Assembly: GCA_013813125.1 (NCBI GenBank)
Contig: JACCSH010000032.1
Span: 1 to 16,210, forward strand
Source of the DNA: Nocardioidaceae bacterium
GTDB lineage: Bacteria; Actinomycetota; Actinomycetes; Propionibacteriales; Nocardioidaceae
Direction of reading: 5' to 3'
Length of the DNA stretch: 16,210 bases
Positions 1 through 7,378 of the stretch are shown here, in pieces. The notes beneath the pieces were generated by a model. The model worked only from the letters and a program-made list of their open reading frames with translations, was not told the origin of the DNA and did no database searches. Position 1 is the first letter of the stretch; the number at the start of each line of letters is the position of its first letter. A program made the position numbers and the translations under genes.

Positions 1-1
1 T

Positions 2-355
2 GGTGGCAGCGAGCCCACCGGGGTCGACGCCGTCGAGTGGGCACACCGGGGGGCCGATCTCGGTGCTGGGGAGATCTTGCTGAACGCCATGGACGCCGAC
101 GGGACGCGGGACGGATTTGACCTCGAACTGATCAGCGCGGTGCGCAAGGTGGTCTCGACGCCGGTCATCGCCAGCGGCGGTGCCGGGGAGAGCCGCCACT
201 TTCCTCCTGCCATCGAGGCGGGCGCCGACGCTGTGCTCGCAGCGAGCGTGTTCCACTTCGAGCAGGTCTCGATCGGCGCCGTGAAGGCCGAGCTGGCGCG
301 ACACGGGCTCCCGGTGCGGGGCGCCGCCTCACACGGCGAAGGTCGTTTCGCGTAG
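2..355 (+). CDS. hisF: Imidazole glycerol phosphate synthase cyclase subunit HisF, 3' part
   Basis: This is the C-terminal part of the HisF (beta/alpha)8 barrel. With HisH it converts PRFAR and glutamine-derived ammonia into imidazole glycerol phosphate and AICAR in cytosolic histidine synthesis. The reading frame is open from base 2, so the gene begins left of the window; the first ATG inside (77) is not the start. Family motifs visible are [26 protein letters not shown] (containing the second-half catalytic-face aspartate), then VIASGGAG and [11 protein letters not shown], the C-terminal phosphate-binding strands. The N-terminal half, including the first catalytic aspartate, is outside the window. 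The last 27 bases overlap the end of the convergent minus-strand gene. hisI, often next to hisF in actinobacteria, is almost 1.9 kb further on. The family assignment is secure. Confidence 0.97.
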   Translation, partial: GGSEPTGVDAVEWAHRGADLGAGEILLNAMDADGTRDGFDLELISAVRKVVSTPVIASGGAGESRHFPPAIEAGADAVLAASVFHFEQVSIGAVKAELARHGLPVRGAASHGEGRFA

Positions 356-1009
356 TCGCGCGACGGAGTCAGCGGAACCGGTGACGTCGACGTCGGCAAC
401 TTCGCCGCGGCCGTAGGCGAAAAGGGCCAGCTCGGTCGGCAGACCACGCAGTACGGCGGGGGCTTTGCCCCGGACCGCCAGCACAGCGTCGTCGCGGTCG
501 CTCGGCACCAGCACGATCCCGACCGGCGACTTGCGCATGGTGAGCTTGGCGAAGACGGCGATCTGCCCCCAGATCTCGTCTTGTGCCCACCGAGGAAGTT
601 GCCGAGACGCAAACGTTGGTACGGCGCGCCGTACATCCTCGTGATGGACGAAGAACTCCAAGGTGTTGAGCAGCTTGTCCGTCTGAGGCGTGCCGTAGAT
701 CGTGAACCTCGGCGGTCCGCTCCGCACGTCGTCGACAACCGCCGCATAGTCTCCCTTGGCGACCCTAGCCTCGATTGCACCAAAAGCCCTGCCTGGGAGG
801 ACGGTGTTGACCCGCCTCCACGGATTGGCCTCACGGACCCAGAGGTGCGCAGCGAGGTGATGGGTGTCCCACTCGCCACACAAGGTGGGAGCATCGGGGC
901 CCATCTCGTGGAACAACAGGCACAGCCTTGCTCTTTCCACCTGAGCGACTCGGTGGCCGTCCGGCTCATCGGGAGAGTCGAGATATGCGGTGAGGTGCGG
1001 ACCGGTCAC
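329..1009 (-). CDS. TIGR03085-family metal-binding-type protein (DinB/maleylpyruvate isomerase-like fold)
   Basis: This 226-residue soluble protein resembles the actinobacterial TIGR03085 family, related to the DinB / mycothiol-dependent maleylpyruvate isomerase N-terminal four-helix fold. Family-like features are ERARLCLLF near residue 25, [11 protein letters not shown] (38-47), LAAHLWVRE with His55, and [12 protein letters not shown] with His122, His123 and Glu124. These histidines and glutamates are the expected metal ligands. The reaction is unknown; mycothiol or a metal cofactor is inference from the fold. The GTG start at 1009 is chosen because AAGAGG lies about 9 bases upstream. An in-frame GTG near 940 would give about 203 residues and cannot be excluded. 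It sits 18 bases after the DedA-like gene, so it is probably third in a three-gene minus-strand operon, and it converges on hisF with a 27-base overlap. Confidence 0.85.
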   Translation of the reverse strand: MTGPHLTAYLDSPDEPDGHRVAQVERARLCLLFHEMGPDAPTLCGEWDTHHLAAHLWVREANPWRRVNTVLPGRAFGAIEARVAKGDYAAVVDDVRSGPPRFTIYGTPQTDKLLNTLEFFVHHEDVRRAVPTFASRQLPRWAQDEIWGQIAVFAKLTMRKSPVGIVLVPSDRDDAVLAVRGKAPAVLRGLPTELALFAYGRGEVADVDVTGSADSVARLRETTFAV

Positions 1010-1027
1010 AGGGCATCGCCTCTTGGC

Positions 1028-1501
1028 TCAGTGGAAGAAGTTGATGTCGGTCAGATAAGAGACGCCGCCGAGCACAGCGGCGAACCGCAACGTGCGCCCT
1101 CCGAACGTGGTGATGAAGAACCAGAACCGGTGAAATCTCAACTGCCCCGCAAGCACAGCCATTATCGCGAGTGGCGGAATCCCGACCACTGCTGACAAGA
1201 ACAGCAGCCCGATGCCGACCCACGGCCTTTCATCCGTACGTCGTTTGACCCTGTCGTACTGCCGTTTCCAGCCGGGCGAGCTCATCTTCTTCTGGATGGG
1301 CCGCCAGCGCATCGACGTGCGCCCCGCCTCGTACCAGCCAAGCTTGCCCACCGCCTGTCCGAGTGCGGCCACCAAGGAAACGGTCCAGATCCCATAGGAG
1401 TCCACCAGCGCCCCGATGGCTGCGATGTATGCCTCGATGTTGATGATGGGGATCAACGCGGACGCAACGCCCACGCCGAACGTGGAGAGCAGCAGCTTCA
1501 C
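1028..1501 (-). CDS. Small DedA/VTT-domain-like membrane protein
   Basis: This 157-residue membrane protein looks like a short (YqaA-type) member of the DedA/VTT (SNARE-associated Golgi) superfamily, whose better-known members transport or scramble lipids such as undecaprenyl phosphate. Visible features are a hydrophobic N-terminus with a re-entrant-like segment ending in ALIPIINIEAYIAA (about 15-28), the GxxxGxxxxYxxGR pattern in GQAVGKLGWYEAGR (about 48-61), a hydrophilic basic loop (62-92), and a C-terminal hydrophobic half with VVGIPPLAIMAVLAGQ and FGGRTLRF. The GTG start overlaps the stop of the upstream phosphatidyltransferase gene as GTGA, and GAGG lies 4 bases before it, so translation is probably coupled. 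Substrate and direction of transport cannot be read from the sequence. A lipid-related role is inferred from fold and neighbour. Confidence 0.8.
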   Translation of the reverse strand: MKLLLSTFGVGVASALIPIINIEAYIAAIGALVDSYGIWTVSLVAALGQAVGKLGWYEAGRTSMRWRPIQKKMSSPGWKRQYDRVKRRTDERPWVGIGLLFLSAVVGIPPLAIMAVLAGQLRFHRFWFFITTFGGRTLRFAAVLGGVSYLTDINFFH

Positions 1502-2157
1502 GCGGCCTCAGATGCAGGCAGGGTCTGCAGGCACCCCTCCGGGACCGGCGGCCTTAGGCGGCTCAGGCGCGCCATTGATACGAGTTTCAGCGTGAGCAGG
1601 GCCGTGGCGATCCCGCCGGCCAGCCACGGGTTCCTCGTCCACACCATCAAGACGGCAAACAGGGCGGAGTTCAGGGCCTTGCCAGGCTTCGACCAGTTCC
1701 ACAGCCACAGCTGCCGGTCGACGAGGTAGAAGTAGTTGGGACTGGACAGCGGCCAGGCGAGGAATGCCAACGACAAGAACATGTCGATGACCATGAACTC
1801 GGCCAGGTATATGCCCACCGGCACGACCATCGACGGGTCGTACCACGCGAAGCCGACGTAGAAGACAGCCGCGCACAGCCGGTCGCACATAATGTCGAGG
1901 GTCGCGCCGATCCGGGTCTCACGGTCGGTGAGCCGGGCAACAGCCCCGTCAACCGTGTCTCCGACCCAGTAGACCCCGAGCGCCCACAAGAGCAGTGGCA
2001 AAGAGTCCTGGTGCGCGCCCAGCAGAGCGAGCAGCAGGGTTGCGACGGTACGCGCGGCTGTGATGAGGGTCGCAAGCGTCAGAACTCGTTCGCCGGCTTG
2101 ATGCGCACACTCGACATGAGCGCACTGCTCGATCTCCCTACCGGGTAGCCCTGACAC
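1498..2157 (-). CDS. CDP-alcohol phosphatidyltransferase family protein
   Basis: This integral membrane enzyme family transfers a phosphatidyl group from a CDP-linked lipid to an alcohol. The complete signature D-x2-D-G-x2-A-R-x8-G-x3-D-x3-D is present: Asp67, Asp70, Gly71, Ala74, Arg75, Gly84, Asp88 and Asp92, counted from the start used here. These residues bind the metals and the CDP headgroup. Several hydrophobic segments follow to about residue 205. The acceptor alcohol (glycerol phosphate, inositol phosphate or other) cannot be deduced. The frame stays open to 2349, but those extra 64 residues are low-complexity and run antisense into hisI. The GTG at 2157 is the last start before the first membrane segment and gives 219 residues, usual for the family. 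It heads a divergent minus-strand operon and is coupled by a 4-base overlap to the DedA-like gene. Confidence 0.88.
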   Translation of the reverse strand: MSGLPGREIEQCAHVECAHQAGERVLTLATLITAARTVATLLLALLGAHQDSLPLLLWALGVYWVGDTVDGAVARLTDRETRIGATLDIMCDRLCAAVFYVGFAWYDPSMVVPVGIYLAEFMVIDMFLSLAFLAWPLSSPNYFYLVDRQLWLWNWSKPGKALNSALFAVLMVWTRNPWLAGGIATALLTLKLVSMARLSRLRPPVPEGCLQTLPASEAA

Positions 2158-2196
2158 AGTCTCGATCTTGTCACCTGTCGGCAGGGAGGCGGGGCA

Positions 2197-2231
2197 ATGA
2201 CAGGCCTCCGACGTAGGGGACAATAGGGCGG
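2197..2231 (+). promoter_or_regulatory. Probable leaderless promoter of hisI
   Basis: ATGACA (2197-2202, five of six matches to TTGACA) is followed after 16 bases by GACAAT (2219-2224, four of six matches to TATAAT). Six bases then lead to the GTG at 2231, so a normal start point would fall on or next to the first base of the codon. Leaderless messages are common in actinobacteria. No Shine-Dalgarno precedes either the GTG or the alternative ATG at 2279, which fits this reading. This is inferred from spacing and similarity only. Confidence 0.55.
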
Positions 2232-2632
2232 TGGCAGAGCAGGTGGCGGGGGGCTCGAGAGGCGATGTTGGCCCTGACATGGGGGTCTGGCTGGCGCGGC
2301 TCAAGCTTGATGACGATCGTCTGATCCCGGTGATCGCCCAGGACGCCACGACGCGAGCCGTCTTGTTGCTTGCCTGGATGAACGTCGAAGCCTTGCGCCG
2401 GACCCTTGCGACCCGCCGGGCGACCTACTGGAGTCGCAGTAGGCAGACCTACTGGGTGAAGGGGGAGACCTCCGGCCATACCCAACATGTTCGCGAGGCC
2501 CGGCTGGACTGTGACGGTGACACGGTCCTGCTCCTCGTCGACCAGCAAGGCCCCGCCTGTCACACCGGCGCGGACACCTGTTTCGACGCTGCCCTCGTTC
2601 TCAAAGACGATGCGGCCCCTGCCGATGACTGA
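2231..2632 (+). CDS. hisI: Phosphoribosyl-AMP cyclohydrolase HisI
   Basis: HisI opens the adenine ring of phosphoribosyl-AMP, the third step of histidine synthesis, as a zinc/magnesium enzyme in the cytosol. The 133-residue protein is the cyclohydrolase alone, without a fused HisE domain. Motifs seen are VLLLAWMN (44-51), YWSRSR (66-71), [11 protein letters not shown] (75-85), LDCDGD (92-97, Mg-binding Asp93, Asp95 and Asp97 with zinc ligand Cys94), and ACHTG...CF with Cys110 and Cys117, the other zinc ligands. The GTG at 2231 is chosen because a promoter places its likely start point there. ATG at 2279 would give 117 residues, closer to the usual length, but has no ribosome-binding site. The 3' end overlaps the next gene by 8 bases. 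hisI thus appears to be the first gene of the run leading into trpCBA. Confidence 0.95.
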   Translation: MAEQVAGGSRGDVGPDMGVWLARLKLDDDRLIPVIAQDATTRAVLLLAWMNVEALRRTLATRRATYWSRSRQTYWVKGETSGHTQHVREARLDCDGDTVLLLVDQQGPACHTGADTCFDAALVLKDDAAPADD

Positions 2633-3308
2633 TGGAAACGGGGAGGCTCCGTTGCAGGGGTCCAAGGGATACGCAGCAACGCTGGTCGTAGGTCTGCTGG
2701 GAGCCACCGCGGTGGCCATCAGCGCCGGGCAAACCTGGGTCAAGGCCACCGCCGAGCAACCGCACCTGCCCGCGCTCGAGGTCTCGGTGGCGGGCAGTGA
2801 ACTATCTTCGCTTCCGGGAGCGCTGGGGCTCGTTCTGCTCGCCGCGTTCGGTGCGGTAGTTGCCACAGGTGGCCGGCCGCGGCAGGTGATCGGCCTGGCC
2901 ATTGGAGTTTCCGCGGGAATCGTGTTGCTCCTCGCCGTCCGACCAGGCGAGATTAGTCAGTCGGTTGAGGCCGCTTTGTCGGCGCGCGGCTGGATGGGTG
3001 GCTCCTACGATACGGCGACGAACGTCTGGCGTTGGCTCGTCGCAGCAGGTGCAGTCCTGTGCGCCGTCTCGGGCGCGGCCACCGCGGCCCTCGGTGCAAA
3101 CTGGCCGAGGTTGGGCAGCCGGTACGACTCCCCACAACGCGCCGAGCCCAGTCAGGGCGAGCCCTTGTCAGTCGAAGAATCGGCGTCGAACCCGTCTGCT
3201 CCAGAAGATCACACCTCGCCGCACGGCTTGCTGGCTGAGGAGGAAATCAGCGATGCCGACATGTGGCGGGCGCTCGATCGGGGGCACGACCCGACGCAAC
3301 GGTCCTGA
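2625..3308 (+). CDS. Trp biosynthesis-associated membrane protein (Trp_oprn_chp family)
   Basis: This 227-residue protein of unknown biochemical role belongs to the actinobacterial family found in tryptophan operons (Pfam Trp_oprn_chp, TIGR02234). It has four predicted membrane segments at about 16-34, 60-80, 88-105 and 135-158. The GQTWV motif (35-39) follows the first segment and LxALDRGxDPT lies near the C-terminus (about 215-224), both typical of the family. A hydrophilic Pro/Ser/Glu-rich stretch of about 50 residues separates the last membrane segment from that motif. The frame is open back into hisI, but that part is a shadow of hisI. The ATG at 2625, overlapping the hisI stop by 8 bases, starts where family similarity starts. 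No clear Shine-Dalgarno is seen, so coupling to hisI is likely. In related genomes trpE often lies directly before this gene; here hisI does. Confidence 0.88.
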   Translation: MTDGNGEAPLQGSKGYAATLVVGLLGATAVAISAGQTWVKATAEQPHLPALEVSVAGSELSSLPGALGLVLLAAFGAVVATGGRPRQVIGLAIGVSAGIVLLLAVRPGEISQSVEAALSARGWMGGSYDTATNVWRWLVAAGAVLCAVSGAATAALGANWPRLGSRYDSPQRAEPSQGEPLSVEESASNPSAPEDHTSPHGLLAEEEISDADMWRALDRGHDPTQRS

Positions 3309-3349
3309 CCCGCGCACGACACAATAAGGCCTGACGAAAGGAGTGATCG

Positions 3350-3535
3350 ATGTCCAACCATGGCTCGACCCCGGCGGCCTGGACGGCTGTGGTCATCTGC
3401 CTCATCGCGTTCTGCGTCGGCGCCGTAGGTCTCATCATCGGCTCGTGGCCCGTGTTTTGGGTCGGTGTCGGGCTCCTTGTTGCCTCGGTCGTCGTCGGTA
3501 AGGTCATGCAGGTCATGGGATTCGGAACCACCTAG
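3350..3535 (+). CDS. HGxxPAAW family small membrane protein
   Basis: This 61-residue protein carries the family-defining N-terminal motif HGSTPAAW (residues 4-11), followed by two hydrophobic segments (about 12-30 and 34-51) and a short polar tail. The family is typical of actinobacteria and is usually found between the Trp-associated membrane protein and trpC, as here. Its function is unknown. The start is well supported: AAAGGAG at 3337-3343 lies 6 bases before the ATG. The stop is 2 bases before the trpC ATG, so the two are almost certainly translated from one message. Placement suggests a link to the trp operon, but no direct role in tryptophan synthesis can be read from the protein. Confidence 0.9.
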   Translation: MSNHGSTPAAWTAVVICLIAFCVGAVGLIIGSWPVFWVGVGLLVASVVVGKVMQVMGFGTT

Positions 3536-3537
3536 GG

Positions 3538-4344
3538 ATGTCGGTACTTGACGACATCATCGCTGGCGTGCGGGCAGACCTGGCGGTACGCCAAGAACAG
3601 GTGAGTCTCGACGATCTCAAGAACCGAGCGGCTCGCCAGGATCCGGCCCTCGACCCCTTGCCCGGCTACCGGGCTGACGGAATCTCGGTGATAGCCGAGG
3701 TGAAGCGGTCCAGTCCCAGCCGAGGGGCTCTCGCCGACATCGCTGATCCGGCGGCGCTAGCGGTCGACTACGCGGCTGGTGGGGCGGAGACCATCAGTGT
3801 CTTGACGGAGCACCGTCGCTTCGGCGGCACCCTCGACGACCTGCGTGCAGTGCGCGCTGCTGTCTCCGTCTCGGTGCTCCGCAAGGACTTCATCGTCACC
3901 TCCTACCAGTTGTGGGAGGCGCGCGCCGCCGGAGCAGACCTCGCCTTGCTCATCGTCGCAGCGCTCGACGACAACGAGCTCAGTGGCCTTCTCGACCGCG
4001 GTCGGTCCATCGGCCTCACGATGCTTGTCGAGGTACATACCGAGGAGGAAGTCACCCGGGCTATCGATGCCGGCGCCGATCTGGTCGGGATCAACGCACG
4101 CAACCTCCACACCTTGGAGGTCGACCGCGACACCTTCGCTCGACTCGCGCCCCTGATCCCTGATGGGATCGTGCGCGTCGCCGAGTCCGGGGTCCGAGGA
4201 CCGCATGACGTGCTCGAGTACGGCCGCAACGGCGCAGACGTCGTGCTCGTCGGAGAATCGCTGGTGACGGGCAAGGAGCCGCGAGCTGCGGTTGCCGACC
4301 TCGTCGCCGCCGGTGCACATCCGGCCCTGAAACAAAGGCACTGA
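3538..4344 (+). CDS. trpC: Indole-3-glycerol-phosphate synthase TrpC
   Basis: TrpC closes the indole ring by converting carboxyphenylamino-deoxyribulose phosphate into indole-3-glycerol phosphate with loss of CO2 and water. The 268-residue protein is a single (beta/alpha)8 barrel, not fused to TrpF. Family residues are all visible: Glu54 and Lys56 in [14 protein letters not shown], Lys116 in LRKDFI, Glu165 in LVEVH, Asn186 in GINARNL, Glu216 and Ser217 in VAESGV, and the phosphate-binding VLVGESLV near 240. The ATG lies 2 bases after the HGxxPAAW stop with only a weak AGGG before it, so translation probably depends on the upstream gene. trpB begins 3 bases after its stop. An active enzyme is expected. 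Confidence 0.98.
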   Translation: MSVLDDIIAGVRADLAVRQEQVSLDDLKNRAARQDPALDPLPGYRADGISVIAEVKRSSPSRGALADIADPAALAVDYAAGGAETISVLTEHRRFGGTLDDLRAVRAAVSVSVLRKDFIVTSYQLWEARAAGADLALLIVAALDDNELSGLLDRGRSIGLTMLVEVHTEEEVTRAIDAGADLVGINARNLHTLEVDRDTFARLAPLIPDGIVRVAESGVRGPHDVLEYGRNGADVVLVGESLVTGKEPRAAVADLVAAGAHPALKQRH

Positions 4345-4347
4345 CCG

Positions 4348-5586
4348 ATGTCTTTTTCTGCTCCTGACTCGATGCCAGACGCCGCCGGGCACTTCGGCCG
4401 ATTCGGCGGGCGGTTCATGCCCGAGGCGTTGATCGCGCCGCTCGACGAGCTTGAGCAGCACTGGCGCAAGGCGATGGCCGACGACGAGTTCGTCACCCAG
4501 TTCGACGCGCTGCTGCGCGAGTACGCCGGCCTGCCCAGCAGGCTCTACGAGGCCGAGCGCTTCTCCGAGACGGTGGGGGCGCGCGTGCTGCTCAAACGCG
4601 AGGACCTCAACCACACCGGCGCCCACAAGATCCGCAACGTGCTGGGGCAGGCGCTGCTTACGACTCGGATGGGCAAGCAGCGTGTCATCGCCGAGACGGG
4701 CGCCGGACAGCACGGCGTTGCCACTGCGACGGCTTGCGCCTACTTCGGTCTCGACTGCACCGTGTACATGGGGGAGGTCGACATGGTGCGCCAAGCACTG
4801 AACGTGGCGCGGATGCGCATGCTGGGCGCTCAGGTCATCCCCGTGACGTCAGGCAGCCGGACTCTCAAGGACGCCATCAACGAGGCGCTGCGCGACTGGG
4901 TCGCCAACGTCGACGACACCCACTACCTCCTCGGCACGGCGGCTGGCGCGCACCCGTTCCCTGCCATGGTCCGCGACTTCACCCGTGGCATAGGAGACGA
5001 GGCTCGGACCCAGACCCTCGAGCTACTCGGTCGTCTGCCCGACGCCGCACTGGCCTGCGTCGGGGGTGGGTCCAACGCCATTGGCATGTTCGCCGGGTTT
5101 CTGCCCGACGAGTCGGTCCGTCTCTATGGCTTCGAAGCGGCAGGCGACGGCTACGAGACGGGTCGCCACGCCGCCACGATCACCGCTGGACAGATCGGCG
5201 TCCTGCACGGCGCCCGGTCCTACCTGTTGCAGGATGAGGACGGACAGACCCTCGAATCCCACTCGATCTCGGCTGGGCTGGACTATCCCGGGGTTGGACC
5301 AGAGCACGCGTGGCTTGCGGAGACAGGCAGAGCGACGTACCTGCCGATCACCGATGCGCAAGCGATGGAGGCGATGGCACTGCTCGCCAAGACCGAGGGC
5401 ATCATTCCCGCCATCGAGAGTGCGCACGCCCTTGCCGGCTTGCCCGGTGTAGTCGCCGAGCTAGGAGGTGCCCCGGAGCTGGTGGTGTGTCTATCGGGCC
5501 GCGGCGACAAGGATATGGACACCGCCGCCAAGTGGTTCGGACTCGTCGACGAGGCCGACCTCGTCGCAGAGGTGAAGATGAAATGA
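4348..5586 (+). CDS. trpB: Tryptophan synthase beta chain TrpB
   Basis: TrpB is the PLP-dependent subunit that condenses indole, channelled from TrpA, with serine to give tryptophan. The 412-residue length is normal for the canonical TrpB1 type. Lys94 in HTGAHKIRN forms the Schiff base with PLP, Glu116 in AETGAGQHG is the catalytic acid, GGGSNA (239-244) binds the PLP phosphate, and SGRGDKD lies near the C-terminus. AAAGG precedes the ATG by about 9 bases. Its stop overlaps the trpA start as ATGA. One small oddity is GAHPFP at about 200-205, where many homologues including the E. coli enzyme read GPHPYP or GPHPFP. All core residues are present, so an active enzyme is expected. Confidence 0.98.
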   Translation: MSFSAPDSMPDAAGHFGRFGGRFMPEALIAPLDELEQHWRKAMADDEFVTQFDALLREYAGLPSRLYEAERFSETVGARVLLKREDLNHTGAHKIRNVLGQALLTTRMGKQRVIAETGAGQHGVATATACAYFGLDCTVYMGEVDMVRQALNVARMRMLGAQVIPVTSGSRTLKDAINEALRDWVANVDDTHYLLGTAAGAHPFPAMVRDFTRGIGDEARTQTLELLGRLPDAALACVGGGSNAIGMFAGFLPDESVRLYGFEAAGDGYETGRHAATITAGQIGVLHGARSYLLQDEDGQTLESHSISAGLDYPGVGPEHAWLAETGRATYLPITDAQAMEAMALLAKTEGIIPAIESAHALAGLPGVVAELGGAPELVVCLSGRGDKDMDTAAKWFGLVDEADLVAEVKMK

Positions 5587-6386
5587 CGAGCGTCCGGTCC
5601 ACCATCGAAGCCGCCCAATCCGTTGGGCGGGCAGCCTTGATCGGCTACCTGCCCGCTGGTTATCCCTCGGTTGATGCCTCGATCGAGCTCGTGCAGTGCA
5701 TGGTGAAGGCCGGCGTCGATGTTGTGGAAGTGGGACTGCCCTACTCCGATCCCGTCATGGACGGACCCACCATCCAGGCGGCGGCCGAGGTTGCGCTGGC
5801 TGGTGGGATCCGCACCACAGACGTGTTCCGAGTCGTCGGGGCGAGTGCCGCTCTGGCACCCACGCTGGTGATGACCTACTGGAACCCGGTGGAGCGTTAT
5901 GGCGTAGGCCGTTTCGCTGCCGCACTGGCCGATGCTGGTGGCGCTGGCCTCATCACTCCCGACCTCATCCCCGATGAGGCCGGCGAATGGATCGGTGCCG
6001 CCGACCGACACGGCCTTGACAGGATATTCTTGGTCGCTCCCTCCTCGACGCGACGGCGGCTCGAGATGACGACGGCAGCCTCCACTGGTTTCGTCTACGC
6101 CACCTCCGTTATGGGGGTAACCGGTGCCCGAGAACAGATCAGCAGTGCCGCGCCGGAGCTGGTACGACGAGTCAAAGAGGTCACGGACCTACCTGTCGGG
6201 GTCGGACTGGGTGTGTCCACTCGGCAGCAGGCCGCCGAAGTCGCATCGTTCGCGGATGCAGTGATCGTGGGGTCGGCTCTGGTTCGCAGTATCGCCAACG
6301 AGGACGCTGTGTCCGCTGCGGCAGGTGCACTAGCCGCGCTGGTCGAAGACCTTGCCCTCGGTGTCCGAGGGGAGGTCGAGCGATGA
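5583..6386 (+). CDS. trpA: Tryptophan synthase alpha chain TrpA
   Basis: TrpA cleaves indole-3-glycerol phosphate to glyceraldehyde 3-phosphate and indole, which passes through a tunnel to TrpB. The protein has 267 residues, the usual length. Glu49 in [11 protein letters not shown] and Asp60 in VMDGPTIQ match the two catalytic acids of the E. coli enzyme, at the same numbers. [12 protein letters not shown] near 175 is the flexible loop-6 region, and GVGLGVST and VIVGSALV are phosphate-binding strands. The frame is open further upstream, but that part is a trpB shadow. The ATG at 5583 has a strong GAGGTGA 7 bases before it and overlaps the trpB stop by 4 bases, which helps balanced alpha2beta2 assembly. 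lgt starts in a second ATGA overlap at its end. Confidence 0.98.
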   Translation: MTSVRSTIEAAQSVGRAALIGYLPAGYPSVDASIELVQCMVKAGVDVVEVGLPYSDPVMDGPTIQAAAEVALAGGIRTTDVFRVVGASAALAPTLVMTYWNPVERYGVGRFAAALADAGGAGLITPDLIPDEAGEWIGAADRHGLDRIFLVAPSSTRRRLEMTTAASTGFVYATSVMGVTGAREQISSAAPELVRRVKEVTDLPVGVGLGVSTRQQAAEVASFADAVIVGSALVRSIANEDAVSAAAGALAALVEDLALGVRGEVER

Positions 6387-7378
6387 CGTCAGCCTTCATC
6401 CCGAGTCCGAGCGACGGTGTCTGGAACCTTGGGCCCATCCCCGTCAGGGGCTACGCATTGTGCATAATCGCCGGCGTCATCGTCGCCGTCTGGCTAGGAG
6501 ACCGCCGCTGGGTCCAGCGGGGTGGGCAACCCGGCACGGTGGCCGACGTGGCGGTCTGGGCGGTGCCTTTCGGGCTGGTCGGTGGTCGTCTGTACCACGT
6601 CCTGACCGACGCGCAGCTGTACTTCGGCGACGGCCGCGACCCCGTCACCGCGTTCTATATCTGGCAAGGCGGATTGGGTATCTGGGGTGCGATCGCCCTT
6701 GGTGCTGTTGGGGCCTATCTCGGCGCGCGGCGGCATCGCCTCAAGTTCCGAGCGTTCGGGGACGCGGTAGCTCCCGGCATCGCTTTGGCCCAAGCGATCG
6801 GGCGGTGGGGAAACTGGTTCAACCAAGAGCTCTACGGGCGCCCGACTACTCTGCCGTGGGGGCTGGAAATCGACCTCGAGAACCGCGGCGACCTCCAGGA
6901 GTACGAGACCTTCCACCCGACGTTCCTGTACGAGTCGCTGTGGTGCATCGGCGTCGCTGCGCTCGTTATCTGGGCCGAACGTCGGTTCCGGCTCGGCTAC
7001 TGCCGAGCTTTCGCGCTGTTCGTGATGGCCTACACCGCTGGTCGAGTGTGGATCGAAATGCTGCGGGTCGACGAGGTCAACCACGTGTGGGGTCTGCGCT
7101 TGAACGTCTGGACGTCGATCATCGTGTTTGCGCTGGCAACTGTCTATTTCGTTGTCGTTGGCCGTCGCCACCCCGGCCGCGAGACCGACGTACAGCCTGC
7201 ACCGAACACTTCACCGCTCGGCGGTGACGACACACCAGCCGGAGGGGCCACCGCCGCGGAGGACGGCGCAACGAACCGGGCAGCGACCGGCGACGCAGAC
7301 CTCGACGAACGAGGGGCCGCCGACTCGGGCACGTCGGGTTCGGAGCAGGAAGGAAGCGACCGTGAGCGGTCTGGCTAG
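6383..7378 (+). CDS. lgt: Prolipoprotein diacylglyceryl transferase Lgt
   Basis: Lgt moves a diacylglyceryl group from phosphatidylglycerol to the lipobox cysteine of prolipoproteins in the cytoplasmic membrane. The 331-residue protein has the Lgt signature GRWGNWFNQELYGRPT (about 140-155), with Arg141 aligning with the essential arginine of E. coli. RGYALCIIAG (22-31), GGRLYHVLTD (68-77) and HPTFLYES (178-185) are also conserved. About seven membrane segments end near residue 258. A polar tail of about 65-70 residues rich in Gly, Ala, Asp, Glu and Thr follows; such tails occur in actinobacterial Lgt proteins. In WQGGLGIWGA the position of the E. coli HGG histidine is Trp, which I recall as usual in actinobacteria. 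The start has GGGGAGGT about 7 bases upstream and overlaps trpA by 4 bases. lgt after trpA is common in actinobacteria. Confidence 0.97.
   Translation: MTSAFIPSPSDGVWNLGPIPVRGYALCIIAGVIVAVWLGDRRWVQRGGQPGTVADVAVWAVPFGLVGGRLYHVLTDAQLYFGDGRDPVTAFYIWQGGLGIWGAIALGAVGAYLGARRHRLKFRAFGDAVAPGIALAQAIGRWGNWFNQELYGRPTTLPWGLEIDLENRGDLQEYETFHPTFLYESLWCIGVAALVIWAERRFRLGYCRAFALFVMAYTAGRVWIEMLRVDEVNHVWGLRLNVWTSIIVFALATVYFVVVGRRHPGRETDVQPAPNTSPLGGDDTPAGGATAAEDGATNRAATGDADLDERGAADSGTSGSEQEGSDRERSG

Noticed and set aside
581..1195. Plus-strand open frame of 204 codons
   Set aside because: It runs antisense across the TIGR03085 and DedA-like genes, has no family-like motifs and is explained by high-GC codon bias.
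2158..2349. Extra 64 N-terminal residues of the phosphatidyltransferase frame
   Set aside because: They are antisense to the hisI start, low-complexity and outside the known family length; GTG 2157 is preferred.
3305..3330. CTGACC and CACAAT as an internal promoter before the HGxxPAAW gene
   Set aside because: The two boxes are only 9 bases apart, far too close for a sigma-70 type promoter.
3757..4794. Minus-strand open frame of 345 codons
   Set aside because: It is antisense to trpC and the start of trpB, both unmistakable genes; its composition (Val, His, Gly, Glu rich) is typical of a shadow frame.
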